A stretch of 64,000 nucleotides of DNA from Azospirillum sp. TSA2s (GTDB taxonomy: Bacteria > Pseudomonadota > Alphaproteobacteria > Azospirillales > Azospirillaceae). Every line of letters starts with the position of its first letter. The first letter of the stretch is position 1. The notes below the pieces were generated by a model. It did not search any database. It worked only from the letters and a program-made list of their open reading frames with translations, and had not been told where the DNA came from. Location: contig NZ_CP039647.1 of assembly GCF_004923315.1 (NCBI RefSeq), positions 620,001-684,000 on the forward strand, read 5' to 3'. Below are positions 46,371-55,096 of this stretch, piece after piece. Made by a program: the position numbers and the translations under genes.

Positions 46371-47058
46371 CATGACCGACGTCTATTCCTTCTACGGCAG
46401 CAGCCCGGTGTTGCAGAACGTCAGCTTCGCAGTGCCCAAGGGCAGCCTGCTCAGCGTGCTGGGCCGCAACGGGGTTGGGAAGACCACGCTGATGCGGACC
46501 ATCATGGGGCTGACCGACCGGGTCACCGGCTGGATCGGGCTGGGTGGCAGCGACATCCGGAGCGAGCCGACCCACCGCCGCGCCGGCCTCGGCATCGGCT
46601 ACGTCCCGCAGGGGCGCGGCATCATCGGCAAATTCACCATTCGCGAGAACATCCTGATGGGCACCTTCGCCCGTCCGGATGGCAAGCGCGAGATCCCGCC
46701 CCTGGCGTTCGAGATGTTCCCCTATCTGCGGGACAACCTGAACCGCAAGGGCGGCGACCTGTCCGGCGGGCAACAGCAGCAGCTGGCGATCGCGCGGGCA
46801 CTGGCGGCAAATCCGCAGGTCCTGCTGCTGGACGAACCGACCGAGGGCATCCAGCCCAACATCGTCGAACAGATCCAAAACGTGATCATGACCCTGAACC
46901 GCCAGTACGGCATCACCGTCGTGCTGGTCGAACAGAACGTGACGTTCGCCCGGCAGGCCTCCGACCATTTCCTGATGCTCGACAAGGGGCGGGTCGCCGC
47001 CCACGGGCTGACGGAAAGCCTGACCGACGATCTGGTGCACCGGCACATGGCCGTTTAG
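46363..47058 (+). CDS. ABC transporter ATP-binding protein, UrtE/LivF type
   Basis: 231 residues: Walker A GRNGVGKT (34-41), signature LSGGQQQQ, Walker [13 protein letters not shown]. The [11 protein letters not shown] segment is typical of UrtE/LivF. ATG 46363 overlaps the end of the UrtD-type gene, consistent with coupled translation of the two ATPases. Confidence 0.92.
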   Translation: MLDMTDVYSFYGSSPVLQNVSFAVPKGSLLSVLGRNGVGKTTLMRTIMGLTDRVTGWIGLGGSDIRSEPTHRRAGLGIGYVPQGRGIIGKFTIRENILMGTFARPDGKREIPPLAFEMFPYLRDNLNRKGGDLSGGQQQQLAIARALAANPQVLLLDEPTEGIQPNIVEQIQNVIMTLNRQYGITVVLVEQNVTFARQASDHFLMLDKGRVAAHGLTESLTDDLVHRHMAV

Positions 47059-47188
47059 GCCGCAGTTCCGGTCCCATTCCCGCCAACCCCGAAACACGGG
47101 TTCGCCGTCCCGCCTCGCACCGGGACGGGACGCCCTCTCCTTGTCCATCGACAGACCAAGCATCCACAGACGAAGAAGGAAACGCACC

Positions 47189-48229
47189 ATGTTGCACGGC
47201 GATATTTCCAGCAGCAAGGACACCGTCGGCGTCGCGGTCGTGAACTACAAGATGCCGCGCCTGCACACCAAGGCCGAAGTCCTCGACAACGCCCGCAAGA
47301 TCGCGGAGATGGTCCAGGGCATGAAGGTCGGCCTGCCGGGCATGGATCTGGTGATCTTCCCGGAATATTCGACCCACGGGATCATGTACGATTCCAAGGA
47401 GATGTACGAGACCGCCTCGTCGGTTCCCGGCGACGAGACCGAGATTTTCGCCGACGCCTGCCGCAAGGCCAAGGTCTGGGGCGTCTTCTCCCTGACCGGC
47501 GAGCGGCATGAGGAGCATCCGCACAAGGCCCCCTACAACACGCTGATCCTGATGAACGACAAGGGTGAGATCGTCCAGAAGTACCGCAAGATCATGCCCT
47601 GGGTGCCGATCGAGGGCTGGTATCCCGGCAACTGTACCTTCGTCACCGAAGGACCGAAGGGGTTGAAGATCAGCCTGATCATCTGCGACGACGGCAACTA
47701 TCCGGAGATCTGGCGCGACTGCGCCATGAAGGGCGCCGAACTGATCATCCGCTGTCAGGGCTATATGTATCCGGCCAAGGAGCAGCAGGTCATCATGTCC
47801 AAGGCGATGGCCTGGGCCAACAACACCTATGTCGCGGTGGCGAACGCCGCCGGCTTCGACGGGGTCTATTCCTACTTCGGCCATTCCGCCATCATCGGCT
47901 TCGACGGCCGGACGCTGGGCGAGTGCGGCACCGAGGAGAACGGCATCCAGTACGCCCAGCTCTCCACCTCGCTGATCCGCGACGCGCGCAAGAACATGCA
48001 GTCGCAGAACCACCTCTTCAAGCTGGTCCACCGCGGCTACACCGGCAAGATCAACTCCGGCGAGGATTCCAAGGGCGAGGCGGCCTGCGCCTACAGCTTC
48101 TACCATGACTGGATCAACGATCCGGAAGGGACCCGCGCCCGCGTCGAGGCGATGACCCGCGGCGCCGTCGGGACCGAGGAATGCCCGATCGACGGCATCC
48201 CCAACCCGGAGACCGCACTGCATCGCTGA
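47189..48229 (+). CDS. amiE: aliphatic amidase
   Basis: 346 residues, exactly the length of P. aeruginosa AmiE. The nitrilase-family triad falls at the same numbers as in AmiE: Glu59 (VIFPEYST), Lys134 (KYRKIMPW) and Cys166 ([11 protein letters not shown]). The long C-terminal arm (from about 265) that mediates hexamer formation is present. It hydrolyses short aliphatic amides to carboxylic acid and ammonia in the cytoplasm. AAGAAGGAAA precedes ATG 47189. It lies directly downstream of the ABC transporter genes, which supply the substrate. Confidence 0.95.
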   Translation: MLHGDISSSKDTVGVAVVNYKMPRLHTKAEVLDNARKIAEMVQGMKVGLPGMDLVIFPEYSTHGIMYDSKEMYETASSVPGDETEIFADACRKAKVWGVFSLTGERHEEHPHKAPYNTLILMNDKGEIVQKYRKIMPWVPIEGWYPGNCTFVTEGPKGLKISLIICDDGNYPEIWRDCAMKGAELIIRCQGYMYPAKEQQVIMSKAMAWANNTYVAVANAAGFDGVYSYFGHSAIIGFDGRTLGECGTEENGIQYAQLSTSLIRDARKNMQSQNHLFKLVHRGYTGKINSGEDSKGEAACAYSFYHDWINDPEGTRARVEAMTRGAVGTEECPIDGIPNPETALHR

Positions 48230-48241
48230 AGGACCGAGACC

Positions 48242-48277
48242 CCGTCCGCCGAATCTCCCGGAGGATTCGGCGGACGG
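48242..48277 (+). repeat. strong hairpin between amiE and the AAA+ ATPase gene
   Basis: A perfect 14-bp stem, CCGTCCGCCGAATC / GATTCGGCGGACGG, with an eight-base loop, beginning 12 bases after the amiE stop. No U-tract follows, so it is more likely an mRNA-stabilising or processing hairpin than a full terminator. Confidence 0.7.
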
Positions 48278-48345
48278 CGCGGCGGGTGCCAGGGGACGCC
48301 CGCCGCATCTCTCCGGACCGAGACCATTCACAAGGAGACGCGCCG

Positions 48346-49146
48346 ATGGCGCTGGACGCACACCGGATTCTGGAGGAGCCCTATTACCGGCCCGTCGCCG
48401 GGGAGGTGGCGCTGTTCGAGGCCGCCTATGCGGCGCGCATGCCGATGATGCTGAAGGGTCCCACCGGCTGCGGCAAGACACGCTTCATCGAGCATATGGC
48501 GTGGCGGCTTCGCCGGCCGCTGGTGACGGTGGCCTGCCACGAGGACATGACCGCGTCGGATCTGGTCGGGCGCTTCCTGCTCGACCCTGGCGGCACCGTC
48601 TGGCACGACGGGCCGCTGACCCAGGCGGTGCGGCACGGCGCCATCTGCTATCTCGACGAAATCGTCGAAGCCCGCCAGGACACCACCGTCGTCATCCACC
48701 CGCTGACCGACGCCCGCCGCATCCTGCCGTTGGAAAAGCGCAACGAGCTGGTCCAGGCGCATCCGGACTTCCAGTTGGTGATCTCCTACAACCCCGGCTA
48801 CCAGAGCGTCCTGAAAGACCTGAAGGAATCGACCAAGCAGCGCTTCGCCGCCATCGAATTCGGCTATCCGAACGCTGCGGTGGAGGCGGAGATCGTCGCC
48901 CATGAATCGGGCGTCGCCGCCGACACCGCGGCCTTGCTGGTCCGCATCGCCGCAAGTTCGCGCAATTTGAAGGGCCATGGACTGCAGGAGGGGGTTTCCA
49001 CCCGCATGCTGATCCATGCCGGCCGGCTGGTGGCGCAGGGGATAGAGCTGGAGACTGCCTGCCGGATCGCGCTGGTGCTGCCGATCACCGACGATGCCGA
49101 CGTGCGGGACGCCTTCTCCGCCGCCGTGTCCGCGGCGATTGCCTGA
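48346..49146 (+). CDS. MoxR/CbbQ-type AAA+ ATPase
   Basis: 266 residues. Walker A GPTGCGKT near residue 39, the [16 protein letters not shown] segment typical of CbbQ/NorQ proteins, Walker [11 protein letters not shown], sensor 1 [11 protein letters not shown] and a C-terminal helical lid. AAGGAGA precedes ATG 48346. Such ATPases work with a VWA partner (CbbO/NorD), encoded next, to activate or assemble metal- or cofactor-dependent targets. In this operon the target may be the amidase or the transporter. The amidase operon of P. aeruginosa also contains an ATPase gene (amiB), a possible counterpart. Confidence 0.9.
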   Translation: MALDAHRILEEPYYRPVAGEVALFEAAYAARMPMMLKGPTGCGKTRFIEHMAWRLRRPLVTVACHEDMTASDLVGRFLLDPGGTVWHDGPLTQAVRHGAICYLDEIVEARQDTTVVIHPLTDARRILPLEKRNELVQAHPDFQLVISYNPGYQSVLKDLKESTKQRFAAIEFGYPNAAVEAEIVAHESGVAADTAALLVRIAASSRNLKGHGLQEGVSTRMLIHAGRLVAQGIELETACRIALVLPITDDADVRDAFSAAVSAAIA

Positions 49147-49187
49147 CCCATCCCTCTTCAGGGAGAGGAAAGAGGACCGGAGCCCAA

Positions 49188-50939
49188 ATGCCCGACGACC
49201 AGTCGCGCCAATTTCCCGCAGACACCGCCTTCTCCTCCGTCGAGCGCCGGCTGGTCGCCTATCTGGTCGCCCTGTGGCGGTTGCGGGTGCCGATCCGCCA
49301 TGCCAAGCCGGATGCCGCCGGCAACCCGCCGCGGCGGGTCAGCCTGTCGGACGGGCTGATCTGGATGCCCGGAACCTTCCGCGGCGTCGATGGCCGCCGC
49401 TCCGGCGCGCTGTTCCGCGCCGCCCTGGTTCATGCCGGGGCGCATCTGCGCTTCACCGGTCCGCGCTTCCCGGCCGCCGGGCTGAAGCCGATGCAGCTGG
49501 CGCTGGTCTCGCTGATCGAGGATGCGCGGGTCGAGCATCTGGCGATGCGCGAGCATCCCGGCCTGCTGCGGGTCTGGCGGCCCTTCCACGTCGCCGAGCC
49601 GAATGGCGCCGGCACCGCGCCCGCCCTGATGGCGCGGCTGGCCCGTGCGTTGATCGACCCCGACTACCACGACGACGACGCCTGGGTCGCCAAGGGCAGG
49701 CGCCTGTTCTTCGCGGCGGAGTCCGAGTGGGACAGCCCGGCGGTAAGCCGCCGGATCGGCGGGCTGCTGGGCAACGACCTCGGCCAGATGCGGGTGCAAT
49801 TCAATTCCAAGGATTACGTCGTCGAGCCAGCCTACCGCGACGACAATCTCGGCCTGTGGGACCATGGAGAGGCGCCGCCGACCCCGCCCAGCGATGCCGA
49901 AACCGTGTTCGAGGCCTTCCGCACCGAGCAGGAAGAGCGCGACCACGGCCGCCCGGACGATCAGGTGGGGGAGGGCGCTACCCCGGCCAGACTGTCCGCC
50001 ACCGATGTCCCCGCCCGCGCGGTGGGGGAGGAGGAGATCACCGCCCCGCCGGTGCGCTACCCGGAATGGGACTACCGCGTCGGCATCGACCGTCCCGACT
50101 GGGTCGTGCTGAACGAACGCCGGACCGAGACCGGCGACCCCGCCGCCATCGCCCGCATCGTCGAGCGTCATCAGGCGACCGCCGACCGGCTGACCGCGCT
50201 GGTCCGCTCAGCCAAGGTCAGCCGGCCGGTGCGCCTGCGCCGTCAGCCGGAGGGCGACCGCATGGATCTGGACGCCTGCATCGACGCGATGGTCAGCCAC
50301 CGCCGCGGCGAGGCTCCCGATCCGCGGGTGCACGAAGTGCTGGTCCGCCGCAACCGCGACCTGTCGGTCCTGCTGCTGCTCGACGTCTCCGCTTCGACCG
50401 ACGATCCGATCGCCGGGGGCGGACGCAGCGTGCTGTCGGTGGAGCGGGAGGCCGCGACCCTGTTCGCCCAGGCGCTGGACGAGCTGGGCGATCCCTTCGC
50501 CATCCATGCCTTTCGTTCCAATGGGCGGCAGGACGTCAGCTATTACCGGATCAAGGCCTTCCGCCAACCCTACGATGCCGCGGCCAAGGGGCGGCTGGCT
50601 GGATTGAAGGCCGGCCTGTCCACCCGGCTGGGCACCGCTCTGCGCCATGCCGGACGGCTGCTGGAGCAGCAATCGACCCATCGCCGCCTGCTGCTGGTGG
50701 TGACCGACGGCGAACCGTCGGACATCGACGTCGCCGACCGCCGCTATCTGCTGGACGACGCCCGCCGTGCCGTGCTGGGGCTGGCGTCGCGGGGGATCGA
50801 CTGCTTCGTGATCGGGCTCGATCCGCAGGGCCGCGATTACCTGACCCGAATGTTCGGGGCGCGGAACGTCATGGTGATCGACCGCGCCGAAAAGCTGCCG
50901 GAGGTGCTGCCGACTTTCTACCTGCGGCTATCGACATGA
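49188..50939 (+). CDS. VWA-domain protein, CbbO/NorD type
   Basis: 583 residues. The first about 380 residues are a helical region without a named fold, with an acidic, Pro-rich middle. The C-terminal 200 residues form a von Willebrand factor A domain with the MIDAS motif DVSAS (LLLLDVSASTDDPI), a Thr-containing second loop (STRLGTALRHAG) and VVTDGEPSDID. It follows the AAA+ gene by 41 bases, the standard pairing for MoxR-VWA chaperone systems. Last gene of the amide operon; an IS6 remnant lies just beyond. Confidence 0.88.
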   Translation: MPDDQSRQFPADTAFSSVERRLVAYLVALWRLRVPIRHAKPDAAGNPPRRVSLSDGLIWMPGTFRGVDGRRSGALFRAALVHAGAHLRFTGPRFPAAGLKPMQLALVSLIEDARVEHLAMREHPGLLRVWRPFHVAEPNGAGTAPALMARLARALIDPDYHDDDAWVAKGRRLFFAAESEWDSPAVSRRIGGLLGNDLGQMRVQFNSKDYVVEPAYRDDNLGLWDHGEAPPTPPSDAETVFEAFRTEQEERDHGRPDDQVGEGATPARLSATDVPARAVGEEEITAPPVRYPEWDYRVGIDRPDWVVLNERRTETGDPAAIARIVERHQATADRLTALVRSAKVSRPVRLRRQPEGDRMDLDACIDAMVSHRRGEAPDPRVHEVLVRRNRDLSVLLLLDVSASTDDPIAGGGRSVLSVEREAATLFAQALDELGDPFAIHAFRSNGRQDVSYYRIKAFRQPYDAAAKGRLAGLKAGLSTRLGTALRHAGRLLEQQSTHRRLLLVVTDGEPSDIDVADRRYLLDDARRAVLGLASRGIDCFVIGLDPQGRDYLTRMFGARNVMVIDRAEKLPEVLPTFYLRLST

Positions 50940-50943
50940 TTTA

Positions 50944-51017
50944 ATCGGCCACACCGCTTCGCTGATGATCCCGGCCGGAAAGCGAAAACCGCGATAGGGC
51001 TTGGAGGCCGTGCTCAT
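50944..51017 (-). mobile_element. IS6-family transposase N-terminal scrap
   Basis: On the minus strand ATG 51017 begins MSTASKPYRGFRFPAGIISE followed by AVW, the conserved first residues of IS6-family transposases (usual form KPYRGFRFPPEIIxxAVWLYF). Homology stops there and the frame ends at the VWA gene. The remaining roughly 200 codons are gone. Confidence 0.65.
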
Positions 51018-51126
51018 GTTCGGCAACCTGCCATGCCGGAGTGGCCCATGCCAACCTGACAACACCTCGAAGGGCCGTGGTGCGGCGACCACGATCCTTC
51101 GACACGACGCGCGTGGTGGTGACCCG

Positions 51127-52722
51127 TTAATGCCCCAGCGCGCACCCGTCCTTCCGGTGGTCAGAGCCGCCCAATAGGGTTCCATGCTCCCAATCGATGC
51201 CGATGGCCTGGGCACCGCCGATGGCCGAGTTGGGTGCCGTCACGGTGAAGCCGCGGCGGGCCAACTCCGCCCCCGCCTTGGTGCGGATTGCCGTCTCCGC
51301 TTCCACGGTGCGGGTGCCGGGCAGGGGGAAGAGGCGCGGCAGGTCGATGGCGCTTTGGATGTCCAGGCCGTGGTCAAACAGCTTCGACAGGAAATGGGCA
51401 TGGCCCATCGCCTGATAATGCCCGCCCATGACGCCGAAGGTCAGGCTGACGCGCCCGTTTTCGGTGACCATCCCCGGAATGATGGTGTGCATCGGCCGCT
51501 TGCGCGGTGCCACCATGTTGGGATGCCCGTCAACAAGGGAGAAGCTCTGGCCCCGGTTGTGGAACAGCACCCCGGTGCGGGGCGCCATCAGTCCGCTGCC
51601 ATAGGGATGGAAGTTCGAGCTGATGAAGCTGACTGCCGTCCGGTGCTTATCGACCACGGCGATGTAGACCGTGTCCTTGTGCTCGACGCTGTCGAACACC
51701 CCACCGATCTCCAGCGCGCGGGCGGGATCGATCCGGGCGGCCAGCTGGTCGGCCAGCGCATCGGACAGCAGATGCTCCACCATCGACAGTCCGGTTTGCG
51801 CCGGATCGGCCAGGAAGGCTTCGCGCGCGGCATAGGCGAGCCGCGTCGCCTCGATCTCCACATGCAGGCTGTCGGGGTCGAGCGGATCGCCGGACCGCCG
51901 GAAGCGCTTGAGGATGTTCAGAATCATCAGGGCGATGATGCCCTGTCCGTTCGGCGGGCATTCATGGATGGTGCGGCCGCGATAGTCGGTGCTGATCGGC
52001 GTCACGTACTCACCCTTGGCCCCAGCGAAATCCTCCAGGCTGTGAAAGCCGCCCGCCGCCCGCAGGGACTCCGCCATGTCGTTGGCTATGGCGCCGCGGT
52101 AGAAGGCGTCCGGTCCCTCGCGCCCGATTGCCTCCAGCGTGTCGGCCAGCAGCGGCTGGGTCTGGACGGTGCCGGCCGTGGGGGCTTCTCCGTCCACCAG
52201 GAAGGTGGCGGCGGCGGTCGGATCCTGGCGCAGCAGATCGGTTTGCTGGGCGAGGTCGTGTGAGACCCTTGGCGTGATGACGTAGCCCTCGCGCGCCATG
52301 GCAATGGCCGGGGCGAAGACCTCGCTCAGAGGCAGGCGGCCATGGTCGGCGACCAGCCGCGTCCAGGCATCCACAGCGCCCGGCACCGTGACCGCGTGGG
52401 GAGAGTGGCGGTCGATCGCAGTGACGCCCGCCGCCCGCAAGCGCTCCAGCGTCAACGCCGCCGGGGTGCGGCCGGAGCCGTTGTAGGCGCGGATGTCGGT
52501 TCCGCCCAGCGGAGCGACCATGGCGAAGCAGTCGCCGCCGATCCCGGTCGATCCGGCTTCGACCACGCTCTGGACCGCGCAGGCCGCCACGGCGGCATCG
52601 ATCGCGGTGCCGCCGGCCTTGAGGATCTCGACCGCCGTCAGGGTTGCCGTCGGGTGCGAGGTGGCGGCCATGCCGTTGCGGCCCATGGCGAGCGAACGGC
52701 CGGGTTCTTCGAAGTTGCGCAT
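51127..52722 (-). CDS. gamma-glutamyltransferase family protein, no signal peptide
   Basis: 531 residues from ATG 52722 (GGAG upstream). The processing site is Thr351 in KDTVYIAVVD, aligned with the GGT nucleophile. Other GGT blocks are present: GSTGIGGDCFAM, TVPGAVDAW, PPNGQGIIALMILNIL and GVMGGHYQAMGHAH. Unlike the GGT at 6563-8311 it has no signal peptide, and GGHYQAMGH replaces the GGxGQPQxQ of classical GGTs. These features point to the cytoplasmic branch that includes cephalosporin-acylase-like and gamma-glutamyl-amide hydrolases. The substrate is uncertain. Confidence 0.85.
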   Translation of the reverse strand: MRNFEEPGRSLAMGRNGMAATSHPTATLTAVEILKAGGTAIDAAVAACAVQSVVEAGSTGIGGDCFAMVAPLGGTDIRAYNGSGRTPAALTLERLRAAGVTAIDRHSPHAVTVPGAVDAWTRLVADHGRLPLSEVFAPAIAMAREGYVITPRVSHDLAQQTDLLRQDPTAAATFLVDGEAPTAGTVQTQPLLADTLEAIGREGPDAFYRGAIANDMAESLRAAGGFHSLEDFAGAKGEYVTPISTDYRGRTIHECPPNGQGIIALMILNILKRFRRSGDPLDPDSLHVEIEATRLAYAAREAFLADPAQTGLSMVEHLLSDALADQLAARIDPARALEIGGVFDSVEHKDTVYIAVVDKHRTAVSFISSNFHPYGSGLMAPRTGVLFHNRGQSFSLVDGHPNMVAPRKRPMHTIIPGMVTENGRVSLTFGVMGGHYQAMGHAHFLSKLFDHGLDIQSAIDLPRLFPLPGTRTVEAETAIRTKAGAELARRGFTVTAPNSAIGGAQAIGIDWEHGTLLGGSDHRKDGCALGH

Positions 52723-53053
52723 GGTCTCCGTCGGCTCCCCGATGTTGGTCTTTCGCGGTGAAGGGCCGGATGCGAGGGTATCATCCACCGCGCCATCGAT
52801 ATGGTATACCAAATCCCACCTGGGCAAGAAGATCTGAAAGGGGATCGGCGGCCGGCACTCTCCTCTCGTATCAGGATCATGTTTGGAGCAGCACGCAACT
52901 GGAACTCTAAAATTCCCGCACTTATCAATATGTTTCCTTGTTGAGATCATCAAAGCGCAAACATCGCACTGACCTGCAAGCCGAACATCGCCGGACGGCC
53001 GGGCCGATCATCCTGCCTTTACAGCTTCGGCTGGATGATCTTATCTCCGCATC
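52723..53053. promoter_or_regulatory. divergent promoter region with a TGGTATACCA palindrome
   Basis: 331 bases between the GGT gene (minus) and the LysR gene (plus). It contains a perfect 10-bp palindrome TGGTATACCA at 52802-52811, 80 bases upstream of the GGT start, a form used as operator by several GntR-type regulators. No regulator of that type is adjacent, so the assignment is tentative. Confidence 0.5.
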
Positions 53054-53944
53054 ATGGATCGTCGCAGGCTCCAGTTTTTTGTCGCGCTCTGCGAAGAGCT
53101 GCATTTTCACCGTGCCGCCGCGCGGTGCCACATCACGCAGCCTGCCCTCAGCCAGCAATTGCGCCAACTGGAGGAAGAGCTGCAGGTTCAGCTGATCCAC
53201 CGCAACAAGCGGCGCGTTTCCCTGACGAGGGCCGGCGAGACTTTCCTGGGCGAAGCCCGGAAGATTTTGAATCAGATGGAACGAGCCGCACAGCTCGCGC
53301 GTCAAACGGATCGCGGCGAAATCGGGCAATTGTCGGTCGGTATGACCGCACCGGCGCTCTACATCGTCTTCCCCGAGATCATGCACCGGTTCCGCATGGC
53401 ATTGCCCAATTTCGGCGTGAACGTCCATGTCATGACGACGTCAGAGCAGGAAGAAGCCTTGAGGGCCGGAGCGATTGATGTCGGCATCTTCCATCCCCCG
53501 CTCGACGATCAGTCGCTGTCGTCACACCCGATCGCGCGCATGCGCTTCAATGTCGTGCTGTCGGACCGCAACCCATTGGCCGAACGGCCGCGCCTGCGGC
53601 TGGATGATCTCTCCAGGCAACGTTTCATCATCTTTCCGCGCGTGATCGGCCCACGCCTCTACGATGAGATCATCAGCCTGTGCCAGCAGGCGGGGTTCAG
53701 CCCGGAGTTGATTCTCGAAGCCTCCCCGGCGCAATCGATCATCGCGCTGGCCGCAGCGGATTTCGGAATCGGCCTCATCGCCTCCGATCTTCAGCAATTC
53801 GCACGGCCCGGGGTGGTCTATCGTCCGCTCGACGGGCCGGCACCCCACCTGACGCTCGGGGTGGCCTACCAGAGCGACGACACCTCTCCCGCCATTCAGA
53901 CATTTCTGGACGTCGCGACCGCGGTGGGCGAACTGGTCTCCTGA
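53054..53944 (+). CDS. LysR-family transcriptional regulator
   Basis: 296 residues. The N-terminal HTH (about 1-60) reads RRLQFFVALCEELHFHRAAA, ITQPALSQQLRQLEEEL and then the wing; the effector domain (about 90-290) has DVGIFHPPLDD and IALAAADFGIGLI. It lies 138 bases upstream of the sugar-acid-type operon at 54083 in the same direction, which it probably controls. A weak ribosome site precedes ATG 53054. Confidence 0.9.
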   Translation: MDRRRLQFFVALCEELHFHRAAARCHITQPALSQQLRQLEEELQVQLIHRNKRRVSLTRAGETFLGEARKILNQMERAAQLARQTDRGEIGQLSVGMTAPALYIVFPEIMHRFRMALPNFGVNVHVMTTSEQEEALRAGAIDVGIFHPPLDDQSLSSHPIARMRFNVVLSDRNPLAERPRLRLDDLSRQRFIIFPRVIGPRLYDEIISLCQQAGFSPELILEASPAQSIIALAAADFGIGLIASDLQQFARPGVVYRPLDGPAPHLTLGVAYQSDDTSPAIQTFLDVATAVGELVS

Positions 53945-54082
53945 ACGGTCAGCCATTCACCCTGATCACCGAAGGCGCAAACACCAGTCGGTGAAAACTT
54001 TTTCTTATCAATCAATCATTTTTAAAAGTTGGACCTACTCAATCCGCTGGCTCTATCGTTCGTGCAACGGAGGATAAAGCCA

Positions 54083-55096
54083 ATGAAAGTCTTCATGATT
54101 GGGGAGGCTGCCAATCACAAGGACAAGCTGGCCGCTTTCCTGACGACTCCCTGTGACATCATACCTCTTCCCCGTGAAGCCGCCCACTCGTCCCAGTTCG
54201 ATTCCGCGATCACCGCAGACGACGTGGTCGTGTCTTTGCGGTTCTCCCGAGGCGGCAGAGCGGCACCTGAATTTCGCCTTTTGCATGTACCAGGGGCCGG
54301 ACTGGACGGCATCGACATGGCTTCACTGCCATCCGGCGCCAGCATCTGCAACGTCTTCGAGCATGAAATTCCCATCGCCGAGTTCGTCATGGCGGCGATG
54401 TTGAACTGGGAAATCCGCCCCGACGCTCTGCGCAGCTCCTTCGCCACGGACACATGGTCCGATGTCTACCGGGCGCGGGTGCCCCACGGGGAGATCCACG
54501 GCCTGACACTGGGCCTCATCGGCTTCGGCCGGATCGGGCGGACAATAGCCCGGCGGGCGGCAGCTTTCGGCATGCGCATCCTCGCGGTCGACCAGTTCGC
54601 CACCGACACCGACGGCTTGACCGAGGCGATCTTGCCGCCGGAACGCTTGCCGGATTTGCTGGCGCAATCCGATTTCCTGGTGATCGCCTGCCCGCTAACC
54701 GATCAGACCCGCGGGCTGATCGGGACGGCCGAACTCGCCGCCATGAAGCCGACGGGCGTGTTGATCAACATATCGCGCGCGCCCATCGTCGACGAGGAAG
54801 CGCTTTATGATGTGCTGTCGCGCCGGACAATCGGCGGTGCGGTGCTCGATGTCTGGTACGGCTATCCGGCAGGAGCCGACGACCAGGTGGCGCCCGCCAG
54901 CTTCCGCTTCGAGGACTTGTCCAACGCCGTCTGCACCCCGCATTCGTCGGCCTGGACGAGCCGGCTGCCCGAACGCCGCTATGCGTTCATTGCCCAAAAC
55001 ATCGACCGGCTGATGGCCGGCGAGCCGCTGCTGAACCTGGTGCGGGCACCTGCTCCGGTATCGCCTCCCGCCATCCAAAACACGAGCATTCCATGA
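54083..55096 (+). CDS. 2-hydroxyacid dehydrogenase family protein
   Basis: 337 residues from ATG 54083 (GGAGG upstream). The NAD-binding fold has LIGFGRIGRT (145-154) and catalytic Arg232 (NISRAPIVDE) and His287 (TPHSSAWT). The usual acidic residue of the DVFxxEP loop is not seen: this segment reads LDVWYGYPAG, so the Arg-Glu-His triad appears incomplete. The WYxYP form occurs in a subgroup of these enzymes. First of a tight operon; its stop overlaps the next start by four bases. Confidence 0.8.
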   Translation: MKVFMIGEAANHKDKLAAFLTTPCDIIPLPREAAHSSQFDSAITADDVVVSLRFSRGGRAAPEFRLLHVPGAGLDGIDMASLPSGASICNVFEHEIPIAEFVMAAMLNWEIRPDALRSSFATDTWSDVYRARVPHGEIHGLTLGLIGFGRIGRTIARRAAAFGMRILAVDQFATDTDGLTEAILPPERLPDLLAQSDFLVIACPLTDQTRGLIGTAELAAMKPTGVLINISRAPIVDEEALYDVLSRRTIGGAVLDVWYGYPAGADDQVAPASFRFEDLSNAVCTPHSSAWTSRLPERRYAFIAQNIDRLMAGEPLLNLVRAPAPVSPPAIQNTSIP

